From NCBI RefSeq assembly GCF_001584185.1, contig NZ_CP013234.1:4402001-4466000 (forward strand): 64,000 nucleotides of DNA, in the 5' to 3' direction. This document shows, piece by piece, positions 31,129 to 40,392 of this stretch (positions are counted from its first letter, which is position 1; the number at the start of each line of letters is the position of its first letter). The stretch is from Collimonas pratensis (lineage in GTDB: Bacteria > Pseudomonadota > Gammaproteobacteria > Burkholderiales > Burkholderiaceae_D). Position numbers and translations under genes: made by a program. Below the pieces are notes generated by a model, which worked only from the letters and a program-made list of their open reading frames with translations, ran no database searches and was not told the origin of the DNA.

Positions 31129-32898
31129 ATGATACAAATGACAACACTAGAACAATTGAACAGCGCCGATGCGCAGGCTTTCGTGACAACGCTGCACGGC
31201 ATCTACGAACATTCGCCGTGGATCCCGCTGCGCGCCGCTGCCCAACGTCCATTCGCCAACGTCACCGCGCTCAAGCAGGCGATGCAAGCAGTGGTCAGCA
31301 GCGCCAGCCGCGAAGAGCAGCTGGGCCTGATCCGCGCCCACCCGGAGCTGGCCGGCAAGGCTGCCATTGCCGGCGAACTGACGGCGGAATCGACCGGCGA
31401 GCAAGCCAAGGCTGGCCTCAACCTGTGCACAGCCGAGGAATTCGCCACGTTGCAAAAGCTGAACGCCGATTACAACCAGAAATTCGGCTTCCCCTTCATC
31501 CTGGCGGTCAAGGGCGCCGACGGCCAAGGTCTGTCGCGCCAGGCCATCATCGCCACTTTCAGCCGCCGCCTGAAAAACCAGTTCGACGATGAACTGGGAG
31601 AAGCCTTGCGCCAGATCGGCCGCATCGCTGAAATGCGCAGCAACGACCTGCTCGGCTACACGCCAGCATTGGGCAAGACCATCATGCAATGGGCAGAGCA
31701 GATCGGCGCCTGGAGCGACGACGACAACGGCCTTACTTGCGCCTACATGACCGACACGCACCGCCGCACCGCCGCCCAGATCGCCGGCTGGATGCGCGAA
31801 GCCGGCATGCAAGCAGAAATCGATGCGGTCGGCAATGTGGTCGGACGCTACCTGTCGGACAACGCCTCGGCGAAGACGCTGATGACCGGTTCCCACTACG
31901 ACACTGTGCGCAACGGCGGCAAGTACGATGGCCGCGAAGGTATCCTGTTGCCGATCGCCATCGTCAAGCACCTGCACGAGCGCGGTGAGAAACTGCCCTT
32001 CCATTTTGAAATTGTCGCCTTCTCGGAAGAGGAAGGCGTGCGCTTCAAGAGCACTTTCCTGGGCAGCAACGCCATTATCGGCCAGTTCAACCTGGAACTG
32101 CTGAACAATCTCGACCGCGACGGCGTCAGCATGCGCGACGCCCTGCTGCAGGCCGGCCACGACCCGGCGGCGATTTCTGCCATCGCGCGCAATCCGGCGG
32201 ATCTGCTGGGCTATGTCGAAGTGCATATCGAGCAAGGCCCGGTGCTGCTGCAGCGCGACCTGCCGGTCGGCATCGTCACCTCGATCGCCGGCAGCTGCCG
32301 CTACATGGTGCAGCTGAAAGGCGTCGCCAGCCACTCCGGCACCACGCCGATGGCGATGCGCAAGGATGCCGCCGCCGCCGCCGCGGAAATCCTGCTGTAT
32401 GTCGAACAGCGCTGCGGACAAGACCAGCAGGCTTCGCTGGTCGGCACCGTCGGCCAGCTGCAGGTGCCTAACGGCTCCACCAACGTGATCCCTGGCGCCT
32501 GCATCTTCTCGCTGGATATCCGCGCCGCCGACGACGGCATCCGCGACGCCGCGGTGGAAGACGTATTGCGCCATATCGAGACAGTCTGCGCGCGCCGCTG
32601 CGTCGAAGCCAATGTCGAAAAAATGGTCTCGGCGCCGGCCGCGCCTTGCGCGCCATGGCTGATGGAACAACTGTCTGCCGCCACCGAACGGGCCGGCGTG
32701 AAACCGTTCAAACTCGCTTCCGGCGCTGGCCATGATGCCATGACCATCGCCAAAATAACGGATGTCGCCATGCTTTTCACGCGTTGCGGCAACGGGGGCA
32801 TCAGCCACAATCCATTGGAGACAATGACTGCGGACGATGCCGAAGTATCGGCGCAAATCTTGCTGGATTTCCTACGCCACTTCAAAGCCAAGTCTTGA
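31129..32898 (+). CDS. Fusion: OHCU decarboxylase (UraD) + allantoate amidohydrolase (AllC)
   Basis: The 589 residues hold two enzymes. Residues 1 to about 165 are UraD, with the catalytic His in RAHPELAGK (His71), and convert OHCU to S-allantoin. Residues about 175-589 are an M20/M28-family amidohydrolase: GSHYDTVRNGGKYDG, FSEEEGVRF and HIEQGPVL give the two-metal site typical of AllC and beta-ureidopropionase/carbamoylases. This half hydrolyses allantoate to ureidoglycine, CO2 and ammonia. PuuE supplies the step between them, so the fusion flanks that reaction. A start at 31138 is an alternative. The gene is 24 bases upstream of the deaminase and is probably in the same operon. Confidence 0.93.
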   Translation: MIQMTTLEQLNSADAQAFVTTLHGIYEHSPWIPLRAAAQRPFANVTALKQAMQAVVSSASREEQLGLIRAHPELAGKAAIAGELTAESTGEQAKAGLNLCTAEEFATLQKLNADYNQKFGFPFILAVKGADGQGLSRQAIIATFSRRLKNQFDDELGEALRQIGRIAEMRSNDLLGYTPALGKTIMQWAEQIGAWSDDDNGLTCAYMTDTHRRTAAQIAGWMREAGMQAEIDAVGNVVGRYLSDNASAKTLMTGSHYDTVRNGGKYDGREGILLPIAIVKHLHERGEKLPFHFEIVAFSEEEGVRFKSTFLGSNAIIGQFNLELLNNLDRDGVSMRDALLQAGHDPAAISAIARNPADLLGYVEVHIEQGPVLLQRDLPVGIVTSIAGSCRYMVQLKGVASHSGTTPMAMRKDAAAAAAEILLYVEQRCGQDQQASLVGTVGQLQVPNGSTNVIPGACIFSLDIRAADDGIRDAAVEDVLRHIETVCARRCVEANVEKMVSAPAAPCAPWLMEQLSAATERAGVKPFKLASGAGHDAMTIAKITDVAMLFTRCGNGGISHNPLETMTADDAEVSAQILLDFLRHFKAKS

Positions 32899-32922
32899 AC
32901 CAGCGTATCTGGAACTAATGCA

Positions 32923-34284
32923 ATGTCTAAAACTTTATTGATAAAAAATGCGCGCGTCGTCGTCACCATGGACGATGCGCGCCGTGAAATCGCCGGCGGC
33001 GCCGTCTTCATCCGCGACAACGTGATCGAACAGGTCGGCAACGGCGCCGACCTGCCGCAGACTGCCGACGAAGTCATCGACGCCGGCAACCACGTCGTCA
33101 TCCCCGGCCTGGTGAATACCCATCATCATATGTACCAGAGCCTGACGCGCGTCATCCCGGCGGCGCAGAACGGCGAGCTGTTCAACTGGCTGACCAACCT
33201 GTATCCGATCTGGGCCAACCTGACGCCGGAGATGATCCAGGTCTCGACCCTGACCGCGATGGCGGAACTGATCATGTCCGGCTGCACCACCAGCAGCGAT
33301 CACCTGTACATCTATCCCAACGGCTGCAAGCTCGACGACAGCATCGAAGCGGCGCAGCAGATCGGCATGCGCTTCCATGCCGCGCGCGGCTCGATGAGCG
33401 TCGGCCAGTCGAAAGGCGGCTTGCCGCCGGACCGTGTGGTGGAAGACGAAAAGGCGATCCTGCAAGATACCCAGCGCCTGATCGAAACCTATCACGACAG
33501 CAGCCGCCATGCGATGCAACGCATCGTGGTGGCGCCCTGCTCGCCGTTCTCGGTGTCGCGCGACCTGATGCGCGAGTCCGCCATACTGGCGCGTCATCAC
33601 GGCGTCTCGCTGCATACCCACCTGGCGGAAAACGTCAACGACATCGCCTACAGCCGCGAGAAATTCAACATGACGCCGGCCGAGTACGCGGAAGACTGCG
33701 GCTGGGTCGGCCATGACGTCTGGCATGCCCACTGCGTGCAACTGGACGATGACGGCATCTACATGTTCGCCCGCACCGGCACCGGCATCGCCCACTGCCC
33801 TTGCTCCAACATGCGGCTGGCCTCCGGCATCGCGCCGATCCGCAAGATGGTCGACGCCGGCGTGGCGGTCGGCATCGGCGTCGACGGTTCGGCCTCGAAC
33901 GACGGCGCCCACATGCTGGGCGAAGTGCGGCAAGCGATGCTGTTGCAGCGCGTCGGTTTCGGCCCGGACGCCATGACGGCGCGCCAGGCGCTGGAACTGG
34001 CGACGCTGGGCGGCGCCAAGGTCCTCAACCGCGACGACATCGGCGCCCTGAAGCCGGGCATGTCGGCCGACCTGGTGCTGTTCGATTTGAACAAGGTCGG
34101 CTTTGCCGGCGGCTGGCACGATCCGGTGGCGGCGCTGGTGTTCTGCACGCCGGCCGATGTCGCCTACAGCATCATCAACGGCCGCGTAGTGGTGCGCAAC
34201 GGCCAGTTCACCACGGTCGACCTCGGCAATGTGCTGGAACGGCATAACAAGCTGGCGTTGTCGCTGGCTGAAGCAGCGCGCTAA
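32923..34284 (+). CDS. 8-oxoguanine/guanine deaminase-like amidohydrolase
   Basis: This is a 453-residue metal-dependent hydrolase of the TRZ/ATZ subgroup. The metal site is visible in NTHHHMYQ (His67, His69), HTHLAE, a later His in HDVWHAHCVQL and the catalytic Asp in GIGVDGSASND. The N- and C-terminal beta-sandwich pieces start with LLIKNARVVVTMDD and end with VVVRNGQF. Close relatives deaminate 8-oxoguanine to urate, or guanine to xanthine; the PCSPFSVS and SASNDG elements fit the 8-oxoguanine deaminase group. It would feed urate to PuuD. Atrazine-type dechlorination is an older family label and less likely here. Confidence 0.88.
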   Translation: MSKTLLIKNARVVVTMDDARREIAGGAVFIRDNVIEQVGNGADLPQTADEVIDAGNHVVIPGLVNTHHHMYQSLTRVIPAAQNGELFNWLTNLYPIWANLTPEMIQVSTLTAMAELIMSGCTTSSDHLYIYPNGCKLDDSIEAAQQIGMRFHAARGSMSVGQSKGGLPPDRVVEDEKAILQDTQRLIETYHDSSRHAMQRIVVAPCSPFSVSRDLMRESAILARHHGVSLHTHLAENVNDIAYSREKFNMTPAEYAEDCGWVGHDVWHAHCVQLDDDGIYMFARTGTGIAHCPCSNMRLASGIAPIRKMVDAGVAVGIGVDGSASNDGAHMLGEVRQAMLLQRVGFGPDAMTARQALELATLGGAKVLNRDDIGALKPGMSADLVLFDLNKVGFAGGWHDPVAALVFCTPADVAYSIINGRVVVRNGQFTTVDLGNVLERHNKLALSLAEAAR

Positions 34285-34347
34285 GTCTTAGCCCGGGGTG
34301 GGTTCGCCTTGTTCCCACCCCGGCAAAGCGTCCGATTGATTATCCCG

Positions 34348-35406
34348 TCATGGCGACGCAGCTTCTTCTGCAAGCTTGGTTTTGCTGCTTGTGCCAAATA
34401 CCTGTCCTCCGAGATAGGAAAAATAGAGACGCTTCTGGCTCAATGCGAACAACAGACGGTGAGAATGCAGAAAATCCGCGCCGAGCACCATCTCAGGCTG
34501 ATCATGGAGCATGGTGTTGGTAGCGGCGACATGATTGGAATCTGAGCGCGCCGCCCCGTAGAGATCCATGATGCAAATCTTTGGATTGCTGATGATTTCC
34601 TCGCCTATCGCAAAGCTTTGAAACTGCGCCTGCCACATCTGTGAACGATGTTTTCCGACCCCGCCCCCACTGCCTAATGCCACTACCCCGGGCGATTCGG
34701 TAGTGATCCCGGCACGCGCTGCCGCTGCAAGATCAATGATCGAAGTAGATGCCCCGCTGTCCAGCAGCGCGCTTGCTTCCTTGCCATTGATGTGAACCGT
34801 CACCACCTGGCGCAGATCGTCGGGAGCAATCGCATGCGTCGACGTGCTCGCCGCATTTTCATCCCAATATGCTAAAAATGACTGGTCGCAAGCGCTCGGC
34901 TCAAAAAACTTGATTTGCCGATTCGCCATGGAAATCTCTACGTCTTGGTGAAACAGGATATCGGCGCCGACCAGCACGTCATAATTGAAGGACTTGTCCA
35001 TGTCCCACAGGACGCCCAAACGCACACCGCGCCAGGCTAGCTTGCCAAATGAGAAGTCATCAAGCCGTGTTGTGTACGACATGGATTCACCGCCCAATCC
35101 TATCCCGTAGGTATTGGAATGGCTGAGCGCCAATCCCAGCTTTTCCGCTGCCCGCCGAGTAATCTGGGTGCGCTGCGAACCGCTGTCGAACATCATTGCA
35201 ACGGCGCTGCCGTTCATGCTGCCCCCGATTGTGGCGAAGCCGTTGATCGGCTTGACCGTAAATGTGGCGAAATTCGTATAGCGACAACTGCTTGCCGCAT
35301 TTTCCGCGCGTGCGGCATGCAGAAATGCCATCAGCAACACTGCCATGCAGAGCAGTGAGTACGACCGAGGAAGCCGATTCTTTTTAGCAGGATGATCAGG
35401 CAGCAT
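34348..35406 (-). CDS. Secreted protein with two retropepsin-like aspartic protease domains
   Basis: The protein is about 352 residues with an N-terminal signal or anchor segment (SLLCMAVLLMAFLHAARA). It carries two copies of the retropepsin motif: MMFDSGSQRTQITRRAAEKLGL near residue 75 and ALLDSGASTSIIDLAAAARAGI near residue 215. Each is followed by a second half with a GADIL or GADFL strand. A retropepsin needs two DSG/DTG loops to form one active site, so this could be an internally paired enzyme. Its natural substrate is unknown. The start may be 35406 or 35430. It is convergent with the deaminase gene. Confidence 0.75.
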   Translation of the reverse strand: MLPDHPAKKNRLPRSYSLLCMAVLLMAFLHAARAENAASSCRYTNFATFTVKPINGFATIGGSMNGSAVAMMFDSGSQRTQITRRAAEKLGLALSHSNTYGIGLGGESMSYTTRLDDFSFGKLAWRGVRLGVLWDMDKSFNYDVLVGADILFHQDVEISMANRQIKFFEPSACDQSFLAYWDENAASTSTHAIAPDDLRQVVTVHINGKEASALLDSGASTSIIDLAAAARAGITTESPGVVALGSGGGVGKHRSQMWQAQFQSFAIGEEIISNPKICIMDLYGAARSDSNHVAATNTMLHDQPEMVLGADFLHSHRLLFALSQKRLYFSYLGGQVFGTSSKTKLAEEAASP

Positions 35407-35513
35407 ATTTTTGGATTTCCATGCGATCAACTGACGAGAAGGTAAGCATCAGCAATTATCCACAGAACGCGACCATTTTCTTGCGAGAATTGTTTCAGTG
35501 ATGCAACAAACTT

Positions 35514-36437
35514 TCAGATCGCTGAAAACTGCTGCGCCAGGCGCTTCTGGCGGAAATGCTCGACCACATAATCGACGAACACCCGGGTCTTGGCCGGCAG
35601 CAGCTTTTGCGCGGCAAAGTAGAGCGACAAAGTGCCGCCGTCGACATACCAGTCCGGCAGCACCCGCACCAGGCTTTTCGCGCGCAGGAAGGGCAAAGCG
35701 TTCGGCACGCTGACCAGGGCGATGCCGAGCCCCATCTGCGCACTCTCGCAGGCCGCTTCCGGATCGCTCATGGTCATGCGCGTGCGCAGCGTCACCGGCG
35801 CCTGCCGGTTGGCGCGGTTGCGCAAAGGCCAGGAACGCACCCGCCCGGTCTGAGGCGAACGGATGAAGATGCCGTCGAAGGTGTCCAGCTCATCGGGGGA
35901 TGTTGGCGTTTTCCTGTCCTGGAAATAGTCCGGCGCCGCCACCAGCACCCGGTGCGCCGGCGCCAGCACGCGCGCCACCACGCCGGGCGGCAATTCGAAG
36001 CCGCCGCCGAGGGCGGCATCGAAGCCTTGCGCGATCAGGTCGATCTGGCGGTTATCGAAATGCCAGTCGGGCGAGATGCCCGGGTACTTTGCCAGGAAAG
36101 GCGCCAGCAGCGGCACCATGTAGGCGCGGCCAAAGCCGGTGCCCATGCTGACCTTGAGCATGCCGGCCGGCTGGCCGCCAGCGCTGGCCAGGTTGTCGAC
36201 CGCGGCCTGGATCGTCAGCAGGCTGTCCTTGACCTCGTGCAGGAAACTTTCGCCTGCCTCGGTCAGCGTCAGGCTGCGCGTACTGCGCTGGAACAGCCGC
36301 ACGCCCAGCCCCGCTTCCAGCCTGGCGACGTTCTTGCCGACCGCCGCGGAAGTCATGCCGAGCCGCCGCGCCGCCTCGGAAAAGCTGCCGGCTTCGGCGC
36401 TGCGGACGAAGCATTGCATGCCGATCATCGTTTCCAT
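35514..36437 (-). CDS. LysR-family transcriptional regulator
   Basis: This 307-residue protein has an N-terminal winged helix (METMIGMQCFVRSAEAGSFSEAARRLGMTSAAVGKNVARLEAGLGVRLFQRSTRSLTLTEAG) and a substrate-binding domain like other CrgA/PtxR-type LysR proteins. It is divergent from a short-chain dehydrogenase gene with a 129-base gap, and probably regulates it. Ligand unknown. Confidence 0.93.
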   Translation of the reverse strand: METMIGMQCFVRSAEAGSFSEAARRLGMTSAAVGKNVARLEAGLGVRLFQRSTRSLTLTEAGESFLHEVKDSLLTIQAAVDNLASAGGQPAGMLKVSMGTGFGRAYMVPLLAPFLAKYPGISPDWHFDNRQIDLIAQGFDAALGGGFELPPGVVARVLAPAHRVLVAAPDYFQDRKTPTSPDELDTFDGIFIRSPQTGRVRSWPLRNRANRQAPVTLRTRMTMSDPEAACESAQMGLGIALVSVPNALPFLRAKSLVRVLPDWYVDGGTLSLYFAAQKLLPAKTRVFVDYVVEHFRQKRLAQQFSAI

Positions 36438-36566
36438 TTTAAACCTTTGGTATGAATTGATTATGCCGATTAGAGACTAGTAACAACATAATGATCGTCC
36501 GATACTGTGCCTGTCAACCCGCTGCTTGCCAATTCGGCCTGCAGCCCAACTTACAGGAGCAATACC

Positions 36567-37325
36567 ATGACGAACCATCAAGCAGCCGCCGTACTGGACA
36601 ACAAAGTCGCCTTCATCCAAGGCGGTTCGCGCGGCATCGGCGCCGCCATCGCTAAACGCCTGGCCAAGAACGGCGCGGCGGTCGCCTTCAGCTATGTCAG
36701 CTCGCCGGAAAAAGCCGCGCAAGTGGTCCAGCATATCGAAGCAGCCGGCGGCCGGGCGCTGGCGATCCAGGCCGACAGCGCCGATGCCTGGCAGATCAAG
36801 GCCGCCATCGCCAAGACCGTCAGCACTTTCGGCCGGCTGGATATCCTGGTCAACAACGCTGGTGTGCTGGCGATAGCGCCGCTGGCCGAATTCAGCCTGG
36901 AAGACTTTGACCGTACGCTCGCCATCAACGTCCGCAGCGTTTTCATCGCCAGCCAGGAAGCCGCGCGCCACATGGGCGACGGCGGCCGCATCATCAACAT
37001 CGGCAGCACCAACGCCGAGCGCATGCCGTTTGCCGGCGGCGGTCCCTACGCCATGAGCAAGTCGGCGCTGGTCGGCCTGACCCGCGGCCTGGCGCGTGAC
37101 CTCGGCCCGCGCGGCATCACCATCAACAACGTGCAGCCAGGCCCGGTCGACACCGACATGAATCCGGCCAACAGCGAATTCGCCACCAGCCTGAAGGCCA
37201 TGATGCCGATCGGCCGCTATGGCACGGACGAGGAAATTGCCGGCTTCGTCGCCTACCTGGCCAGCCCGGAAGCGGCCTACATCACCGGCGCCAGCCTCAC
37301 CATCGATGGCGGATTCGCAGCCTGA
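36567..37325 (+). CDS. Short-chain dehydrogenase/reductase (FabG-like)
   Basis: This is a 252-residue classical SDR. The NAD(P)-binding motif is GGSRGIGAAIAKRLAKNGA and the NNAG motif is ILVNNAGVLA. The catalytic residues are Ser in INIGSTNAERM (in the S-T position) and Tyr/Lys in GGPYAMSKSALVG. The motif NNVQPGPVDTDMNP is typical of this group. It would reduce a keto group or oxidise an alcohol. The acidic/basic pattern after the second strand (SYVSSPEKA) suggests NADPH. The ATG at 36567 follows ACAGGAGCAA. It is probably controlled by the divergent LysR gene. Confidence 0.92.
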   Translation: MTNHQAAAVLDNKVAFIQGGSRGIGAAIAKRLAKNGAAVAFSYVSSPEKAAQVVQHIEAAGGRALAIQADSADAWQIKAAIAKTVSTFGRLDILVNNAGVLAIAPLAEFSLEDFDRTLAINVRSVFIASQEAARHMGDGGRIINIGSTNAERMPFAGGGPYAMSKSALVGLTRGLARDLGPRGITINNVQPGPVDTDMNPANSEFATSLKAMMPIGRYGTDEEIAGFVAYLASPEAAYITGASLTIDGGFAA

Positions 37326-37562
37326 CAGGCCGCCATCCTCAAGCTGCTGAAGGCAAAGGCTGCTGCACGATGGCAGCAGCCTTTGCCCAAGCCGCGCAAC
37401 AGACGCTTGCCGGCCGCTTGCCGCCGGCCCTCAACATCGCCCCGCCCTCCTCATCGACAAAGCTGCCTGCGACCGCCGTCCGCCAATGGTAAGCTTGTGC
37501 CTCAGCACCCAGAATCCCTATCGCAAGACAATTCACGATCATTACAGGAGTAGCGCGTTGTA

Positions 37563-37916
37563 ATGAAAAGCAATGTTCACATCATCAAGTTCTTCAGGCA
37601 GCGCATCCCGGCGTTTACCTGCGTGCCGGGCTGCCATGACTGCTGCGGCCCGGTGCTGGCTTCCAGCGAAGAGATGGCCAGGCTGCCGCGCAAGAGCGCG
37701 CAGGAGCAGGATGCGGCGCTGGCGGCGCTCAGCTGCCCGCATCTGGGCGCCGAAGGTTGCCAGGTGTATGACGAACGTCCGCTGGTCTGCCGTTTGTTCG
37801 GCACCACGCCCAAGCTGGCCTGCCCCAACGGCAAGGGTCCGGCAGTCATGATCGATCCGCTGACAGAAGAGCGGATCTATGATTATTTCGCGCAAACGCG
37901 CCACGTGCTGGTTTGA
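37563..37916 (+). CDS. YkgJ-family cysteine cluster protein
   Basis: This 117-residue protein has the zinc/iron-chelating YkgJ (CxxCxxCC) pattern: FTCVPGCHDCCGPV, then SCPHLGAEGCQVYDERPLVCRLFGTTPKLACPNG. The eight or so cysteines probably hold an Fe-S cluster or zinc. Function is unknown; relatives occur widely. It lies 10 bases upstream of the spermidine-synthase-like gene and may be co-transcribed. Confidence 0.85.
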   Translation: MKSNVHIIKFFRQRIPAFTCVPGCHDCCGPVLASSEEMARLPRKSAQEQDAALAALSCPHLGAEGCQVYDERPLVCRLFGTTPKLACPNGKGPAVMIDPLTEERIYDYFAQTRHVLV

Positions 37917-37926
37917 TTTTCACATC

Positions 37927-38709
37927 ATGACCATACCCTCTTCCTTCGAACTATTGCTCGAGCAAAGCGGCGGACAGCCCTTTGTGTTTGAGCACGGCGA
38001 CATGCGCACACTGCATTTTGACCACAAGTACGTGCAAAGCGCGATGTCGATTGCCGAGCCGCACAAGCTGCTGCTGAGTTATACGCGGGCCATGATGGGC
38101 TTCCTGCTGTTTCACCCGGCGCCCAGGCACATCCTGCTGGTCGGCTTGGGCGGCGGTTCTCTAGCCAAATACTGCTATCGCCATTTCCCTGACGCCCGCA
38201 TCACCGTGCTCGAACTGAGTGCAGAAGTGATCGCCTTGCGCGACCATTTCATGATTCCGGCCGACGACCAGCGCTTCCAGGTGATCCACACCGATGCCGC
38301 AGCCTACATGCAGGCACAGCAGGGAAACATCGCCGACATCATCATGCTGGACGGTTTTTCCGCCGACGGTCCCGCCGAGGCGCTCAGCACCAGCGGCTTC
38401 TATGCCGCCTGCCTGCGTAACCTTGCTGCTGGCGGCATCGTGGTGTCGAATCTGTGGGACCGCCCGGATTTCCTGGTGCAAGCGATCGGCCAGGCGCTGG
38501 CGGCATCCGACTGGCGCATATGGTGGTGCCGCACCAGCGACAGCCATAACTGCATTGCTTTTTTTATCAAAGGCAGCGTCACGCCGTTGTTCAGAACGAT
38601 GATACTTAGACGGGCAAAAAAACTGGATGCGCAGTTTGGATTGCAGCTGTCGGAGCTGGTGCCATCGTTCCAGCTCGTCAGAGACCAGCCTGAGGAAGAG
38701 TCGGTTTAA
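37927..38709 (+). CDS. Spermidine synthase-like SAM-dependent protein
   Basis: The 260 residues have a Rossmann-like methyltransferase fold related to spermidine synthase. The cofactor motif is HILLVGLGGGSLAKYCYR and the acidic motif II is ITVLELSAEVIALRD. DIIMLDGFSADGP is the later strand and replaces the DSSDP-type motif of true polyamine synthases. The N-terminal beta-hairpin (MRTLHFDHKYVQSAM) matches the family. Because the catalytic motif deviates, aminopropyl transfer is doubtful. It follows the YkgJ-type gene closely and ends before a strong terminator. Confidence 0.8.
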   Translation: MTIPSSFELLLEQSGGQPFVFEHGDMRTLHFDHKYVQSAMSIAEPHKLLLSYTRAMMGFLLFHPAPRHILLVGLGGGSLAKYCYRHFPDARITVLELSAEVIALRDHFMIPADDQRFQVIHTDAAAYMQAQQGNIADIIMLDGFSADGPAEALSTSGFYAACLRNLAAGGIVVSNLWDRPDFLVQAIGQALAASDWRIWWCRTSDSHNCIAFFIKGSVTPLFRTMILRRAKKLDAQFGLQLSELVPSFQLVRDQPEEESV

Positions 38710-38725
38710 ATGCTGCACACAACAT

Positions 38726-38765
38726 AAAAAAATATCCCCGACGCTTACGCATGGGGGATATTTTT
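38726..38765. terminator. Bidirectional terminator between the synthase-like gene and pyk
   Basis: AAAAATATCCCC pairs with GGGGGATATTTTT across a loop of about 13 bases, with A and T tracts on both sides. It serves the two convergent transcripts. Confidence 0.8.
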
Positions 38766-38837
38766 GGTTGCCTGTCTGGCAGAACCGTATCAACTCACCG
38801 GTTAGCGTGATTTTTCCCACGCCTGCCGCTTACAGAT

Positions 38838-40271
38838 TTACTGCGCCCAGATTTCCGCCAGGCGCAACAGGTTGGTGCTGCCCGGCTGGCCGAACGGCAT
38901 GCCGGCGGTGATCGCGATCTGGTCGCCGACCTTGGCGAAACCTTCCTTGAAGGCGGTCTGGCAAGCGGCAGTCACCATTTCGCTTTCGTTATGCACCTGT
39001 TCGCTGATGGTGGAATGCACGCCCCACACCAGCGCTAGCCGGCGCGCGGTCGCCAGTTTCGGCGTGATGCTGAGGATGGGCGCCATCGGCCGTTCGCGCG
39101 CGGCGCGCAGGCTGGTGTGGCCGGAGCTGGTGTATGTCACGGTGACCTTGGCGCCGATGATGCGGGTGACATCGCGCAGCGCCGAGCAGATGGCGTCGCC
39201 GCGGTTCGGCAGCGGGCCGCCGTTTCTTTCATAGTGTTGTGCATCCAGCATGTTTAGGTACAGCGGATCGCGCTCGACTTCAGTGATGATGCGGTCCATG
39301 ATGGAGACAGCCGGGACCGGGTAAGCGCCGCTGGCCGATTCGGCCGACAGCATCACGGCATCGGCGCCGTCGTAGATGGCGCTGGCGACGTCGGACGCTT
39401 CGGCGCGGGTCGGCACCGGCGAGGTGATCATCGATTCCAGCATCTGGGTGGCGATCACGATCGGCTTGCCATGCTGGCGGCAGACGCGCAGGATGCGCTT
39501 TTGCACGCCCGGCACGCGTTCCGGCGGCAGCTCCACGCCGAGGTCGCCGCGTGCCACCATGATGGCGTCGGAAACCTGCACGATCGCATCCAGCTGTTCC
39601 AGCGCAGCCGGCTTCTCCAGCTTCGACAGGATGCTGGCGCGGTCGCCGATCAGGGCGCGCGCTTCCAGCACGTCTTCCGGCCGCTGCACGAAGGACAGCG
39701 CAATCCAGTCGACGCCCAGTTCCAGTGCAAATTTCAGGTCGCGCTTGTCTTTTTCAGTCAGCGCCGGGATCGGCAGCACCGCATCCGGCACGTTGACGCC
39801 CTTACGGTCCGACAATGTGCCGCTGTTGACTACCCGGGTGCGGATAGACTGGCCGTCGCAGGACTGCACTTCCAGCCGCACCTTGCCGTCATCCAGCAGC
39901 AGCGCCTGGTCACCGGCGATCACTTCAAACAATTCCGCATGCGGCAAGCAGACGCGCTCGCTGTTGCCCGGGGTGGGGTCGCGGTCCAGCGTGAATTCCT
40001 GACCGGCGTGCAATTCGATCTTGCCATCGGCGAACTGGCCGATGCGCAGCTTCGGGCCTTGCAGGTCGGCCAGGATGGCGACTGGCCGGCCGACTGCCTT
40101 TTCCACCGCGCGGACGATATCGTAGCGCTGCTGATGATCGGCGTGGCTACCATGGCTGAAATTGAAACGGAAGACGTCGGCGCCTGCTTCGAACAAGGCC
40201 TGGATGGTGCTCTGGTCGGCGCTGGCGGGACCGAGCGTGGCGACGATTTTTGCTTTACGTTGGCGGCGCAT
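38838..40271 (-). CDS. pyk: Pyruvate kinase
   Basis: Pyruvate kinase of 477 residues, the typical length, converts PEP and ADP to pyruvate and ATP. The N-terminus is MRRQRKAKIVATLGPASAD; the substrate motifs are FRFNFSHGSHADH, ADLQGPKLRIG and ISKLEKPAALEQLDAIV. The loop MVARGDLGVELPPERVP and KPIVIATQMLESMITSPVPTRAEASDVASAIYDGADAVMLS is the conserved catalytic and Mg2+/K+ region. The C-terminal domain has GMPFGQPGSTNLLRL. It lies 121 bases after the glycerate kinase gene, at the end of the gcl-hyi-glxR-kinase series, a position that fits final use of glycerate-derived phosphoglycerate. Confidence 0.97.
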   Translation of the reverse strand: MRRQRKAKIVATLGPASADQSTIQALFEAGADVFRFNFSHGSHADHQQRYDIVRAVEKAVGRPVAILADLQGPKLRIGQFADGKIELHAGQEFTLDRDPTPGNSERVCLPHAELFEVIAGDQALLLDDGKVRLEVQSCDGQSIRTRVVNSGTLSDRKGVNVPDAVLPIPALTEKDKRDLKFALELGVDWIALSFVQRPEDVLEARALIGDRASILSKLEKPAALEQLDAIVQVSDAIMVARGDLGVELPPERVPGVQKRILRVCRQHGKPIVIATQMLESMITSPVPTRAEASDVASAIYDGADAVMLSAESASGAYPVPAVSIMDRIITEVERDPLYLNMLDAQHYERNGGPLPNRGDAICSALRDVTRIIGAKVTVTYTSSGHTSLRAARERPMAPILSITPKLATARRLALVWGVHSTISEQVHNESEMVTAACQTAFKEGFAKVGDQIAITAGMPFGQPGSTNLLRLAEIWAQ

Positions 40272-40392
40272 GATGTGCTTTCTTTAGATGGTCAGCTAAT
40301 GGCAAGGCGAAAAGGGACTCCCCGCGCCGGTCCGGTGTGGCAGCCGGCGCAGGTTTCTGTTTATTGAGAGAGTGTTGCGGAGTGCCGCTGTA

